Positions 1-9,217 of a stretch of DNA of 12,694 nucleotides are shown one piece after another (within the stretch, counting starts at the first letter, position 1; each line of letters starts with the position of its first letter). Under the pieces are notes generated by a model. That model saw only the letters and a program-made list of their open reading frames with translations. It searched no databases and was not told where the DNA came from. This DNA is from Conidiobolus incongruus B7586 (taxonomy: Eukaryota > Entomophthoromycota > Entomophthoromycetes > Entomophthorales > Conidiobolaceae): positions 1 through 12,694 of the forward strand of contig JNEM01014648.1 in assembly GCA_000697335.1 (NCBI GenBank), read 5' to 3'. The translations under genes were made by a program, and so were the position numbers.

Positions 1-352
1 CTTATAATTTACAGAATAAATCAAAAAAGAATTATTAATATAATTTATTAAAAGACAAGGTTTTACATTTTTATATATATTTCTATATAACTTAATTAAT
101 TATAAATTATATTATTAATTTATATTTTTATAGTTAAATTTAATTACATAAATAATATTAAATTACCTAGTAAATTAGATTTTGATTTTTCTCTCAATTA
201 TCATTATTTATTATTTTTTTTAATATTTTTAAAATTAAGATTATATTTTGTTAATATTATAATATATTATCACTATTTAATAAAAATCCCAAAATAATTA
301 TAATTTATCTATATTTGAGGCTTAATTAAACTTTATTTATATTTCTATATTA
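1..352. other. AT-rich flank, no gene seen
   Basis: Nearly pure A/T sequence with scattered short runs and no open frame of useful length on either strand. It ends at the TA dinucleotide (353-354) where the Tc1 element was inserted. No RNA gene or convincing repeat is visible here. A loose inverted resemblance to the sequence right of the transposon is listed among the rejected observations. Confidence 0.6.
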
Positions 353-354
353 TA

Positions 355-389
355 CACTAACCTACAAAAATGAGTCATAAAATCAAAAA
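355..389 (+). repeat. Left terminal inverted repeat (outer transposase site)
   Basis: The 35-nt left end starts CACTAACCTACAAAAATGAG and pairs with 1891-1925 in inverted orientation at 33 of 35 positions. The segment 368-383 contains AAATGAGTCATAAAAT, which resembles the inner motif at 542-559 (AAAGTGAGTTATAAATTT). It is therefore the outer of two direct repeats, the likely transposase binding site. Confidence 0.92.
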
Positions 390-541
390 CACCTATATTT
401 TTACTAATAACTTGATTAATATTTAATAAAATAAACCTAAATTAAATAATTAAAATCTATTATATTTATTAGTTATATATATTATTAATTGATGATATTT
501 AACTATTAATTGGTTAAAATATAAACCCTTAAATTTTACCT

Positions 542-559
542 AAAGTGAGTTATAAATTT
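542..559 (+). repeat. Left inner direct repeat of the IR/DR end
   Basis: This 18-nt block, AAAGTGAGTTATAAATTT, is exactly the reverse complement of 1719-1736. It lies 187 nt from the left tip. In Tc1 elements with IR/DR ends the inner copy is a second transposase-binding site. Similarity between the two ends continues on both sides of this block but is weaker. Confidence 0.88.
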
Positions 560-583
560 GTAGGTTTTTGGTGATAAAAAAAA

Positions 584-1606
584 TTAAAACTTAATGTATC
601 TACCTTTAGCTTTTCTAACTTTTTTAAGTTTGTAGGGTATAAAATCAACTAACTTCTTACACTAAAAAGGGTTAATCTTGTTTTATATTTCTTAAACATA
701 TTCCTAAAGTTGATTTAAATTTTTTGTTGGGGGGAAAGCTTTAATAACTTTTTTTAACTAATCCCAAAGGTGTTTAATTAAATTAAAGTTAGGAGATTAA
801 AGAAGCCACTTTATAACTTTTATTTTGTTATTTTTAAGCTATTTGGTAGTAGAAGCTATAGTATAGCAAGAGGTATTATCTTGCTAGAAAATAACATCAG
901 ATTTATTTAACCTATATTATTCAATGGTTTTTTTCAATTTATTGTTTAGAATACTTTAGTACATCTTAATATTAATTCCCCTATTAATTTTACAAAGATA
1001 CCCTACACCTAAAGACAACATACATCCCCAAACAATAATTGACCCACCACTATACTTTTAGGTAAAATTAACATAATGGTTATAATGTAATTCTATATCT
1101 TTTTTAAAACATTTAATTTTTTTATCAAATCCACTAAAGTATATTTTTGTTTCATTAGATTAAATAACCTTACTCTAATCAGTTTTAATTTAACATTAAT
1201 GGTAATATTTAAACTCCTACCTAGCTTTACAATAGGATTTCTTTAGTTGGGGGTGTTTTTTCTTGAAGTGTAAGTGGTATCTATGTTAATGTAAAGTATA
1301 TATAATAGTATCAGTGTTAACCAATATTCTTGTATAGTTTTATAGTTCCTGTTGTATTTCTACAGCAGTAACACACTTGCTTGTATTAACCAACCTAAAG
1401 ATATACTTCTCATTATGTTCATTTATAATCCTAGCACACTTAAGTTTAAGTTTAAATGTTTCTTTATTGCTATTCTTAACAGCTTTAACTATAGTAGACT
1501 AGCTAACACTAGTAATTCTAGCAATATTACAAGTTGATTTACCTTTTTTACAAAGTCAATTAATGCATAAATAGATTTTTTTAGAGAGGGATTTAGGTAT
1601 AATGAT
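584..1606 (-). pseudogene. Tc1 transposase relic (DD34E type), heavily decayed
   Basis: Reading the minus strand, the stretch aligns by eye with Tc1 transposases from end to end, about 340 codons, the usual family length. An N-terminal helix-turn-helix part reads KSTCNIARITSVS (about 1500-1545). A linker with HRYHLHFKKKHPQLKK follows, then the catalytic domain with SNETK (1148-1159), GGSIIVWGCM, GVGYLCKIN, QDNTSCYT (near 870-883) and NFNLIKHLWD (near 761-785). The C-terminus reads KAKGRYIKF and ends at a stop at 584-586. The first catalytic Asp is now Asn (1154-1156), the second Asp is kept (878-880), and the expected Glu is Lys (773-775). The 34 residues between the last two define the DD34E Tc1 class. 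Numerous in-frame stops and at least one frameshift near the C-terminus show it cannot make protein. The ATG is probably lost (ATA near 1606), so that boundary is approximate. Confidence 0.93.
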
Positions 1607-1718
1607 ATTAATAAAAAAAATTAGTATATCTATAAAATATTCTATAAAATAATAGCAAAGAGAGAAAAAAGATATGGTTATATATTGTTAAATATATCCC
1701 CTTATCTCAAAAACCAGT

Positions 1719-1736
1719 AAATTTATAACTCACTTT
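1719..1736 (-). repeat. Right inner direct repeat of the IR/DR end
   Basis: Exact reverse complement of 542-559. It lies 189 nt from the right tip, almost the same distance as the left inner copy, which makes the two ends symmetrical. Confidence 0.88.
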
Positions 1737-1890
1737 GGTTAAATATTAAGGGTTAATATTTTTGCTAATATTTTACTAAATATATCTAAATATATTTATT
1801 TATTATTAAATAATATACCTTAATTATATATTATAGTTTCAAGTAATCTAATATATACAATTGTTTTAGTTATTAATTAAAATATATATA

Positions 1891-1925
1891 TTTTTGATTT
1901 TATGACTCACTTTTGTGGGTTAGTG
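1891..1925 (-). repeat. Right terminal inverted repeat
   Basis: Inverted copy of 355-389. Read inward it starts CACTAACCCACAAAAGTGAG. The two differences from the left end are a C/T and a G/A, in keeping with the transition bias seen across the transposase relic. It is followed directly by the TA target duplication at 1926-1927. Confidence 0.92.
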
Positions 1926-1927
1926 TA

Positions 1928-3400
1928 TTATTATATTTTATGCCATATTATTTTAAATTAAGTCTTTTTTATATTAGATTAATATTATTATCATTTTGTT
2001 TGTATAATCTATAAATATTATGATATAGTTTTAAGTTAATTAAAAACTATATTTTATAATAGATAAACTAAATATTAAATAGTAAAACTTAATATATAAT
2101 ATTAAAATATTAATTAAAAAATAAAATCATTATAATTTTAATTTGAGAATAATAATCATAAGCAAAAAAATCTAGTTTTATATACTTTTGTAAAATATTA
2201 TTATTAGATGATTAATTATTAAGATATCAATTAAAAATGATAAATTTATAAAAATAACCAAGTTTTGTTTTATTAAATTAAGAAAAATATATATATGGAA
2301 ATAAAATAATAAATAACAAAATCTATATATAGCTCAAAAATATATAAATATTAATATTGGATTATTTTATATTTATATTAATTATAATTAAAAAAATTAT
2401 AAAATTATTAAAAAAATCATTATTTTTGATATAAATAATAATTATAAATTATTTAACAAATTTTATTATATATATATTAAATTAATACTATTTTATTTAT
2501 AATATTATAAACCTTGATTTATTAATTTATATAATTAATATTTAATAATTAATTAATGTTTTTTGAATTAAAATAAATAATTATATTAAATAAAACCAAA
2601 AATATAATTGTTTTTTTAAAATAAATATTATCCAGTTATTTAACTTATAATATATAAATTAAAATTATTTCAAAAAAATTTAATAATTAAGATTTAAAAT
2701 ATTCATAATTTATTTTATATTTCAAAAAAAAATAAAAAAATAAATTATAAATTATAAATTATTATATATAATTAACTAAAACAATAAAATTTTATTTTAT
2801 AGAATTTTTATTATATATTGATTATTATATATTATTAATTAAATCCAATATAAGGAAAAAAAACTATATATTTATTAATTTAGCTAATAAATATAGATTT
2901 ATATAAATATAAATTATTTGATTACAATTATTTATTATTTTTTTTATAATTTCCAATATACTTATAAGTATAATATCAATGACCTATAATTAAATTTACT
3001 AATATATTACATTCTTAAATAAATATATTAAAATGAATTTATTTAGCTATTATCAAATTTTATTATTATATATTTTAGTAAATTTATTATAAATATAATT
3101 TAATATTTTATTCATCTTGATTATTTAAGTATATATTAAATATATATAAATTTATTAATAGTTTTAATATAATTAATAATATACATGCCTTAATATTATA
3201 GGTACAGAAAATTATGAAAATTAATTTTCTTTGGTAATTCAATATTAAATACTAGAATAAATTAGTAAATCATAAATATAAATTTATAATGCCAAAAGTT
3301 TCAACCAATGTAGTTATTATAATTATAATCAAATTAATAAAAAAATTAACTTAAATTATGAATATGTATATTATTAATTATTATATTTAACATATTCAAT
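1928..3400. other. Extreme AT desert, no gene seen
   Basis: Almost pure A/T with homopolymer and TA-rich tracts. No open frame, RNA gene or clear tandem repeat was found by eye. G and C are rare except in short spots near 3180-3240 and 3290-3320. It is probably old, mutated non-coding or transposon DNA, but nothing identifiable remains. Confidence 0.55.
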
Positions 3401-3459
3401 AATAGTGATTGAGTATTACTCATAATAATGAAAATATAGCTAATTTATTTTATGGAATA

Positions 3460-3480
3460 TGTCAGGGGTTAATGCTGACA
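3460..3480. other. Hairpin, 6-bp stem
   Basis: TGTCAG (3460-3465) and CTGACA (3475-3480) form a perfect inverted repeat around a 9-nt loop. It sits at the left edge of the G/C-richer island. Chance cannot be excluded for a 6-bp stem taken alone. Confidence 0.4.
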
Positions 3481-3516
3481 ACAATGGGTTTTACAAGCTT
3501 AAACAGGGAATCACCA

Positions 3517-3538
3517 GTGGTAAATGATAAATTACCAC
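3517..3538. other. Hairpin, 7-bp stem
   Basis: GTGGTAA (3517-3523) and TTACCAC (3532-3538) form a perfect inverted repeat around an 8-nt loop, 36 nt after the first hairpin. The stem is unusually G/C-containing for this locus. It may be a remnant of RNA structure or simply coincidental. Confidence 0.4.
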
Positions 3539-3900
3539 GGAATTAAGGGAAATTATTGGAGTTCACCAAAGTAAGTGAAAATGATTTGCTATGAATCAGG
3601 TTCTTTGAATAAAGTAAATATCTCACGCTCGTCACAACTCAACACTTTTGTGAGGGTTACAAGAAAAACTTAGAGACTGTATACTTTTGAAAATGAAGAT
3701 AGAAGATATGTTTATTAGTTTGCCTATGATAATCTTATATTAGGTTCCATTGTTGATTTTTGTGGACATGAATGACTTACAGGCAGAAAGTAATAGGATC
3801 AACTAGTTCATGGGATGTGATATCTCCAATGTGACTTCTCGAATCCTGTGGTAATCAGAGTTTCTTGAGTAATTGACAGGATTATTCTCCATCAAATATA

Positions 3901-4480
3901 TAAATTATATACCCTTAATAATGAAATAAATTAGAATGAATCTTAATGAGATATTATATAATTATATAACAAAATCATTAATTATTATAATTTCAAAATA
4001 ACCATTAATAATTTATTTAACTCTTTAACTAATTTCCTAATAAATATTATATTTTTGATGAAATTTCTCAATAAAATATTTTGATAATATCAGATATAAT
4101 ATTAATTAATTAAATTCTATTATTGAATCTTAAATCAATCAAACAACTTTACATTAATGGAAATATCAACAATTTAATTTATTAGCTATATTAAATTAGT
4201 AATAATTTGATTTTCAAACTTTTTATTTATATATTAATCAAGTTTTTTTTAATTTAATAGAGTAATAATATAAATGAAAATGTTAATATTTTAATGAAAG
4301 AATTTTATATATTTGTAATTTTAATTCAATATTTTGAAACTTTTAAAACTAACGAAAGGTTAATTGATAAATGATTCTATTATTTTATATTATTGTTTTG
4401 ATATATTTTGATTATCACATAAAATTGTTAATATTGAATATTATTCAGTAATTTACTAGTTATTAATTGAAAATCTACTT
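3901..4480. other. AT-rich spacer, no gene seen
   Basis: Moderately AT-rich sequence with no usable open frame, RNA gene or obvious repeat. Its composition is slightly less extreme than the 1928-3400 desert. It lies between two decayed coding-like islands and may be part of the same eroded locus. Confidence 0.45.
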
Positions 4481-5720
4481 AACCAGATAAAGCTTTACAT
4501 AATGTCAAAATTGGTTCAATTTTCATATGAAAATATCTCAATACTTAAATAATTTTTCACTTAATGTGGATCCTAAGTTCGTTTTCTCTGTTTTTCAGAA
4601 TAGCGCCAGAATGCAATATTACAATCAAAATTTTGGATAGTTTGATGAAAAGGGTATGTTAAATTACTGTATCAATATAAAAATATTGCATGGGAGTGGA
4701 ATTATTTTAAAATTGAATATGCTTATAAATTATATTGTTAATCTGATGGTGGTTTGGTTTATTTCATTGAGAGTGGTATTTTTTTGAAATAGATAAAGGT
4801 AATTGATCTAATTGATCGCGAAACTCAATACAAAAATTTAATATTGACGACTTGATAAACAGTTTCTGATTCCAGATAAAGCTATTTTATCAAATTGATA
4901 CCAATTCAAACCCTATATACACTCAACTCACTATTTAATTATCATATGAAACCATGGTTAACAATTAAAAAAAATAAATTGCTAGTTAGCGTGTGGATTA
5001 TGTATCTTTCCCGAAATTTGGAGAATTGAAAAAGAATGATTTGAATTTAATATATTGGTTAATTTATCGGAATATTGCTAAAAATGGTATCTGTGAAATA
5101 CTATCTTGACTTGATTGGCAAATGAATGATAGAATATTGTTATTATTAAATTCTGATTACTAATATATCATTAATTATTTTTTGAATTCTATATTCATTC
5201 AAAAATTTTGAACATAGTTAAATTATTTAAATCTTTATCGAGTAAAATATTATATTATTTACCTCAATCAATTATTATCAAAAAGTAAACCATAGTTTCC
5301 ATCAAGTGCAAATATTCATTTTTTAAATCAATATCACCATTCTTAGCTTTATCTTAATAAATTGAATATAATATTTGTTCTTATTTATTTTATTACGAAT
5401 AGTGGATTTTGTTATTATATTTGCAAAACATGTGAATTATAAATCACAGTTATATCCATTTAATTTGTGAATAAATTAAAAATTTTTGATGTAGATTGAA
5501 TGAAACTAAATACTCCTAACTTCATGCTGAAAGTTTTTAGTATTTCAATGGATGATAAGATGTATGCAGTTGGGATATTGTCTATTTAGAAGAATAGATA
5601 AAATAGAAGCTATTCTTGGAAAATTTTTATATTAAATTTTTATTAAATGTTTCAAAAATAGAATATTAAATTGGAAATTGTTTCGGTGAAATTAATAAAT
5701 TTGGTAATCTAAGTATTTGT
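4481..5720 (+). pseudogene. Decayed coding-like sequence of unknown family
   Basis: Several plus-strand stretches read like protein interrupted by stops and frame changes. Near 4500-4640 one frame gives WFNFHMKISQYLNNF and VDPKFVFSVFQNSARMQYYN. Near 4640-4855 another gives NIAWEWNYFKIEYAYKLY, DGGLVYFIESGIFLK and KVIDLIDRETQYKN. Near 4983-5160 comes RVDYVSFPKFGELKKNDLN and WLIYRNIAKNGICEIL. Near 5508-5570 comes NTPNFMLKVFSISMDDKMYA. Their residue mix (Trp, Cys, charged and aromatic residues) is unlike random AT-rich translation. I cannot name the family. It may be one eroded gene of about 1.2 kb or pieces of more than one. A TTTTTCAG just before 4603 and GTATGT at 4655 could be old splice signals, but reading through fits as well. 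Boundaries are approximate. Confidence 0.4.
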
Positions 5721-6305
5721 AATGGATTGATGATAGTTATATAATATGGATATAAGAAATAATTGTTTATTAGTCCACTAATTTTGATACTATATTTCTA
5801 GATTATTAGTCATTCTATCTCGGTTTAGGTTACTTCATTATAAAGCATGCTAGGATAGAATAATTCTTCAGCTAATTTAATATAAAATCGGGAATAAAAT
5901 AAAATCTCAATCATTCGGTTTAATATTTTAAAATAATATCAATTTATGATTTTTAAATTCCTTTAGAGAGAATATTTCTTTTAGTTAAATCTTCTCAGTA
6001 TTATTTTTGAATTTATTTTTCATTTTTAGATTTTTATTTGAATCTATTGTTCTAATGTCATCCTCATACATTGAAAAATTGACAATTTTCTGTCAATTAG
6101 ATATAATCTTTTAATTGGTTGATAATCAACCTATTTCATATGAATTTTTCAAACTCATTTGAGTTTTAATCCACTCTAGCATTAAAATTTCTCATGGTGG
6201 ACTCAAAATGATCAGGGTATAAATATATCAGAGTTGCATGCTTAAATATTTAATATTTTGTAACTTTTGACATCACCTAGTAATAATCATACCACTTAAT
6301 AAATA
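5721..6305. promoter_or_regulatory. Upstream region of the acyl-CoA synthetase gene
   Basis: This 585-nt stretch has no convincing coding frame and should contain the promoter and 5' untranslated region of the gene starting at 6306. The main visible structure is the palindrome cluster at 6077-6166. A G/C-richer patch lies near 5815-5860. The start codon is preceded by AATAAATA, the same eight bases found before the start codon at 10846. No TATA box can be singled out in this AT-rich background. Confidence 0.45.
6077..6166. promoter_or_regulatory. Cluster of four perfect palindromes
   Basis: Four perfect inverted repeats sit within 90 nt. They are AATTGACA/TGTCAATT with a 6-nt spacer (6077-6098), GGTTGAT/ATCAACC with one central base (6117-6131), TTCATATGAA (6135-6144), and AAACTCA/TGAGTTT with two central bases (6151-6166). 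They lie 140-230 nt upstream of the synthetase start codon, a sensible place for dimeric transcription-factor sites or structured 5' untranslated RNA. They are not copies of one motif. The regulatory role is inference from position and symmetry. Confidence 0.4.
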
Positions 6306-8502
6306 ATGCCGTATCCGAAATTAGTCGAAGTCAGCCCTGCTCAGCCTGGAGAAACCGCTGTATTTCGCGATAAGAGATATCCTGAATTAGAGTATGGATT
6401 ATCTCCCAATTTGGAAACTTGTTATGATATTTTGAAATACACTAGTGAAAAATACAAGAATGTTCAGAGTTTTGGTCAGCGTAAAGTGATTCAGATTATT
6501 GAGGAGAAGAAGGATGTCAAGAGCTTGGTTGGTGGGGTTGAAAAAACGGTTACCAAGACATGGAAGTACCAACAGCTTGGTGACTTTGAATATATTTCAT
6601 ATGAACAATTTGGTAAAGATACTCACAATCTTGGTGCTGGTTTAGTCAAGTTGGGCTTGAAGCCTAAGGATAGATTAGCTATGTTTGCTCCTACAAGGTA
6701 ATTATTATCTATTAATTTATTTTTAACAATAATTAATTAATTTTTTAATTAGTCGTTACTGGAAATTTTTAACTTTTGGTAAAAATTGATTATTAATTTA
6801 ATTCAATGCAAGTTTTTAATGTTTTCATTTTAGGTGCCTGGACTCAAAATATGAGTTGTATTACCATATATGATACTTTGGGACCCGAAGGTCTCGTGTT
6901 TGCCATTCAAGAAGGAGAAATCACTGCTCTCTTCACAACATCGGAACTTTTGAGCACTTTATTCAAGGTCATGGGCCAAGTCCCCCAATTAGTCAATGTT
7001 ATTTATTCTGGAACTGTTAAGCAAGAAGTATTGGATCAATGGTCTGAATCTTACCCCGATTGTAAATTAATTAGTTATGAAGATTTGGTTTCACTTGGTC
7101 AAGAGAATCCTGCAGAACCTAATCCTCCCACCAAAGACGATATTGCAATAATCATGTATACTTCTGGAAGTACTGGTAATCCTAAGGGTGTTATTATGAG
7201 CCATGAGAATATGACTACTGCTAGTAATATATCATCAATTTGTTTATGATAATAATATATTGAATTTTGATTGTTTTAGCTGCTTCTGCCTCTCAAATTA
7301 TTAGCAAATTCCAAGCTGCTGATGATACAGCTCTTCTATATTTGCCTTTCGCTCACATTTTTGGTCTTCTCTGTGATATGCTTGCCACTTATCTTGGTAT
7401 TCCCTCTGGTTATGGTTCTCCCAGAACTTTAACAGATGCTCAAGTGCGCAACTGCAAAGGTGATATTGCCGCATTTAGACCATCCCTTCTAATTGGTGTA
7501 CCCCAGGTATTCGACAGTGTACGTAAAGGAGTACTCAACAAGATTGAAGAGTTGAGCCCATTGTCTAAATGGGTCTTCTACAAAGCCTTAAAAACCAAAT
7601 CTTTCCTAAAATCTAACGGCCTCAAAGGCAATATCGTCGATCCAATTTTCAAACAAGTTCGTCAACAATTCGGTGGCAGACTTAGATACACTGTTAATGC
7701 CGGATCTCCAGTGTCCGAAGCCGTATTTAACTTCATTTCCAATGTAGTATGCCCCTTCCTCAACGTATACGGTATGACCGAACTAACAGGTGCCGCTTTC
7801 AGTACTGTTGATAATATTGGATCATCCGATAGTATTGGTTTGCCACCGCCTCAAATGGAATTCAAGCTCGTTGACGTTCCTGATCTCGGTTATCTTACCA
7901 GTAACACACCCGCTCAAGGTGAATTGTGGGTAAGAGGTAAAGCCGTCACCAAGGGCTACTTCAAGAATCCTGAAGCTTCTGCCGAAACTTTCCATCCTGA
8001 TGGCTGGGCCATGACAGGAGATATCGCCAGATTGAATCCAGACGGTACCGTCTCAATTATTGACCGTAAGAAGAATTTGGCTAAATTGAGCAATGGTGAA
8101 TATGTAGCTTTAGAAAAACTTGAAACCGTTTACCGTAATTCCACTTTGGTTGAACGTGTCTGTGTAGTTGTCAACTCTCAAAAACCTAAGCCCATTGCCG
8201 TCATTTACCCATCCTGGACTGGTTTAGGTAAATTCGTAGCCAGAAAGAACATCACTTTAGAAGATGATATTTCCAGCGCCAGTTCATTGGATAAATTGAA
8301 GAGCTCTATCTTACAAGAATTGAGAGTTGAAGCCACTCAAAACGGCTTAAAGGGTGCTGAATTAATTGCTGATGTAGTTATTACCAAGGAAGATTGGACT
8401 GTTGAGAATGGCTTGTTAACTTCGGCTATGAAATTGAAGCGTAAGGAAGTTGCCAGTCGTTTCAAGGACGAAATTGATTCCTCTTTCAGTCAATTTAACT
8501 AA
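6306..8502 (+). CDS. Long-chain fatty acyl-CoA synthetase (yeast FAA1/FAA4 type), 4 exons, 676 aa
   Basis: Exons are 6306-6697, 6753-6778, 6834-7223 and 7280-8502, together 2031 nt including TAA. The enzyme ligates long-chain fatty acids to CoA with ATP via an acyl-adenylate, feeding lipid synthesis, fatty acid uptake and beta-oxidation, usually at ER, lipid-droplet or plasma membranes. It belongs to the ANL adenylate-forming superfamily. The adenylate motif YTSGSTGNPKG is at residues 248-258, LPFAH at 291-295, YGMTE at 433-437, and the fatty-acyl-CoA synthetase signature with DGWAMTGD at 510-517 and IDRKKNLAKLSNGEYVALEK just after. A C-terminal LTSAMKLKRK near 650 carries the conserved Lys region. 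The length matches fungal Faa proteins (about 700 aa). There is no signal peptide, and the C-terminus (SQFN) is not a PTS1 peroxisomal signal. The first ATG fits the usual N-terminus (PGETAVFRD near 15). All key motifs are intact. Exon 2 encodes only about nine residues, yet it is needed for frame. A paralogue-specific symbol cannot be assigned from sequence alone. Confidence 0.95.
6698..6752 (+). other. Intron 1 of the acyl-CoA synthetase gene (55 nt)
   Basis: Starts GTAATT and ends TTAATTAG. Removal joins ACA-AG to T-CGT, giving the continuous reading APTSRYWKFLTF, which matches the conserved region that follows the first third of Faa proteins. The codon split is after position 2. Confidence 0.9.
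6779..6833 (+). other. Intron 2 of the acyl-CoA synthetase gene (55 nt)
   Basis: Starts GTAAAA, with a possible branch-like TTGATTATTAAT, and ends CATTTTAG. Splicing gives FGAWTQNMSCITIYDTLG, the conserved block of this family. Skipping the 26-nt exon 2 between introns 1 and 2 would shift the frame, so the microexon is required. Confidence 0.9.
7224..7279 (+). other. Intron 3 of the acyl-CoA synthetase gene (56 nt)
   Basis: Starts GTAATA, contains in-frame stops, and ends TTGTTTTAG. Removal joins A to CT GCT and gives MTTATASASQIISKF after the ATP-binding motif, as expected in the family. Its size is almost equal to the other two introns. Confidence 0.9.
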
Positions 8503-9217
8503 TCTGATGCATTGCTTTCATTATCAATATGTTAATAATTCTTAATTTAATGGGTATTTAAACTCTTTATATTACGTAAATATGTTTTTAATTTTTACTT
8601 TATAATAAAAATTTTATTAATTAATTTTAAATATAAGAAATAATTGTAATTACTATTCGAATATATTTTATTTCAACATTAGTATTCAATATTGTTATAA
8701 ATATAATTTTTATCATAAACAGAATTTCTAATTTTTTTGATCTGTTTATATAATGTTTACAATAGTTTTATATCAATTTGGCTAACTTTTAATATATAAA
8801 TTTTCAAAATTTTTATAAAACCCTTGAATAAAATGTTAAACCTACTAAAAAGGTAAGTTAGTATAGTTATTACTTATGGTACTGTTCAATATATATTTTC
8901 AAATAAAATTTTTTGATATTATAAAAATCAATAAAGTAATCGTTGAGATAATTAAAGAAATACTAATGAATTAAATTAATAGAGATTTAAATATTATACT
9001 GTGATGTTTTTGATCAAAAGTGATTATTAATTAAAAATACAATTAAATAAAGAATAAGAATGATACTTGAGATAAAAATTGAAAATTATAATAAGAAAAT
9101 AATCAGAATATTAATATTTTGAAAGAGTTTAAAGGTTTGGAAAATTTGTAATATATTTGATAGAGTAATAAATATCAATCAAAATTGTTGAATTTTTGAA
9201 AATATAGAAATTTTCAA
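8503..9217. other. Intergenic AT-rich spacer, no gene seen
   Basis: Holds the 3' untranslated region of the synthetase gene and the spacer to the tRNA. Several AATAAA-like and TATAA-rich tracts could serve as polyadenylation signals (for example TATAATAAAAAT near 8600), but none can be singled out. No open frame or RNA gene is visible. Confidence 0.5.

Larger units (their letters stand above)
355..1925 (-). mobile_element. Tc1 family DNA transposon, full length, inactive
   Basis: A 1571-bp element bounded by TA dinucleotides at 353-354 and 1926-1927, the target duplication typical of Tc1/mariner elements. Both ends begin CACTAACC when read inward. The outer 35 nt (355-389 and 1891-1925) are inverted copies with two mismatches, both transitions. 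A second motif pair lies about 187 nt in from each end, giving the IR/DR architecture known from Tc1 and Sleeping Beauty type elements. The interior encodes on the minus strand a relic of a DD34E transposase filling almost all the space between the inner repeats. The ends look intact, whereas the coding part has lost two of the three catalytic acidic residues and holds many stops, so it could at best be mobilised in trans. The terminal repeats still match closely, so the insertion is old enough to be riddled but not unrecognisable. Confidence 0.93.
3406..3900. pseudogene. G/C-richer island, decayed coding-like sequence of unknown identity
   Basis: This block of about 500 bases stands out from the AT desert by its G/C content. 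On the plus strand one frame is open for about 45 codons from 3406 and contains protein-like text such as NIANLFYGICQGLMLTTMGF and LNRESPVVNDKL. The same frame continues with interspersed stops to about 3900, with TTQHFCEGYKKNLETVYF further on. The minus strand also has a coding-like frame starting at a Met near 3893 (MENNPVNYSRNSDYH) followed by hydrophobic stretches, so the strand is not settled. I do not recognise either reading. A relic of a lineage-specific gene is the most likely explanation. A structured non-coding RNA is an alternative, because two perfect hairpins occur at its left end. Confidence 0.35.

Noticed and set aside
1352-1537. 61-codon plus-strand open frame inside the transposon
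   Set aside because: It lies antisense to the well-matched Tc1 transposase relic and has low-complexity composition, so it is a shadow frame.
165-2200. Possible inverted repeat between the sequences left (165-340) and right (2035-2200) of the Tc1 element, suggesting insertion into an older palindromic element
   Set aside because: Short matches such as ACTATTTAATA and TTTATCTAT appear in order, but gaps are large and the sequence is nearly pure A/T, so chance is a sufficient explanation without an alignment score.
3569-3600. GTAAGT...ATCAG as a short intron in the island
   Set aside because: It would be about 30 nt, well below the 55-56 nt introns of the one reliable gene in the window.
3590-3720. 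Possible U3 or other known structural RNA in the G/C-richer island
   Set aside because: Words like AGACTGTATACTTTTGAAAATGA recall U3 box A loosely, but the box sequences and their spacing do not match, and no RNase P, MRP or SRP core motif was found.
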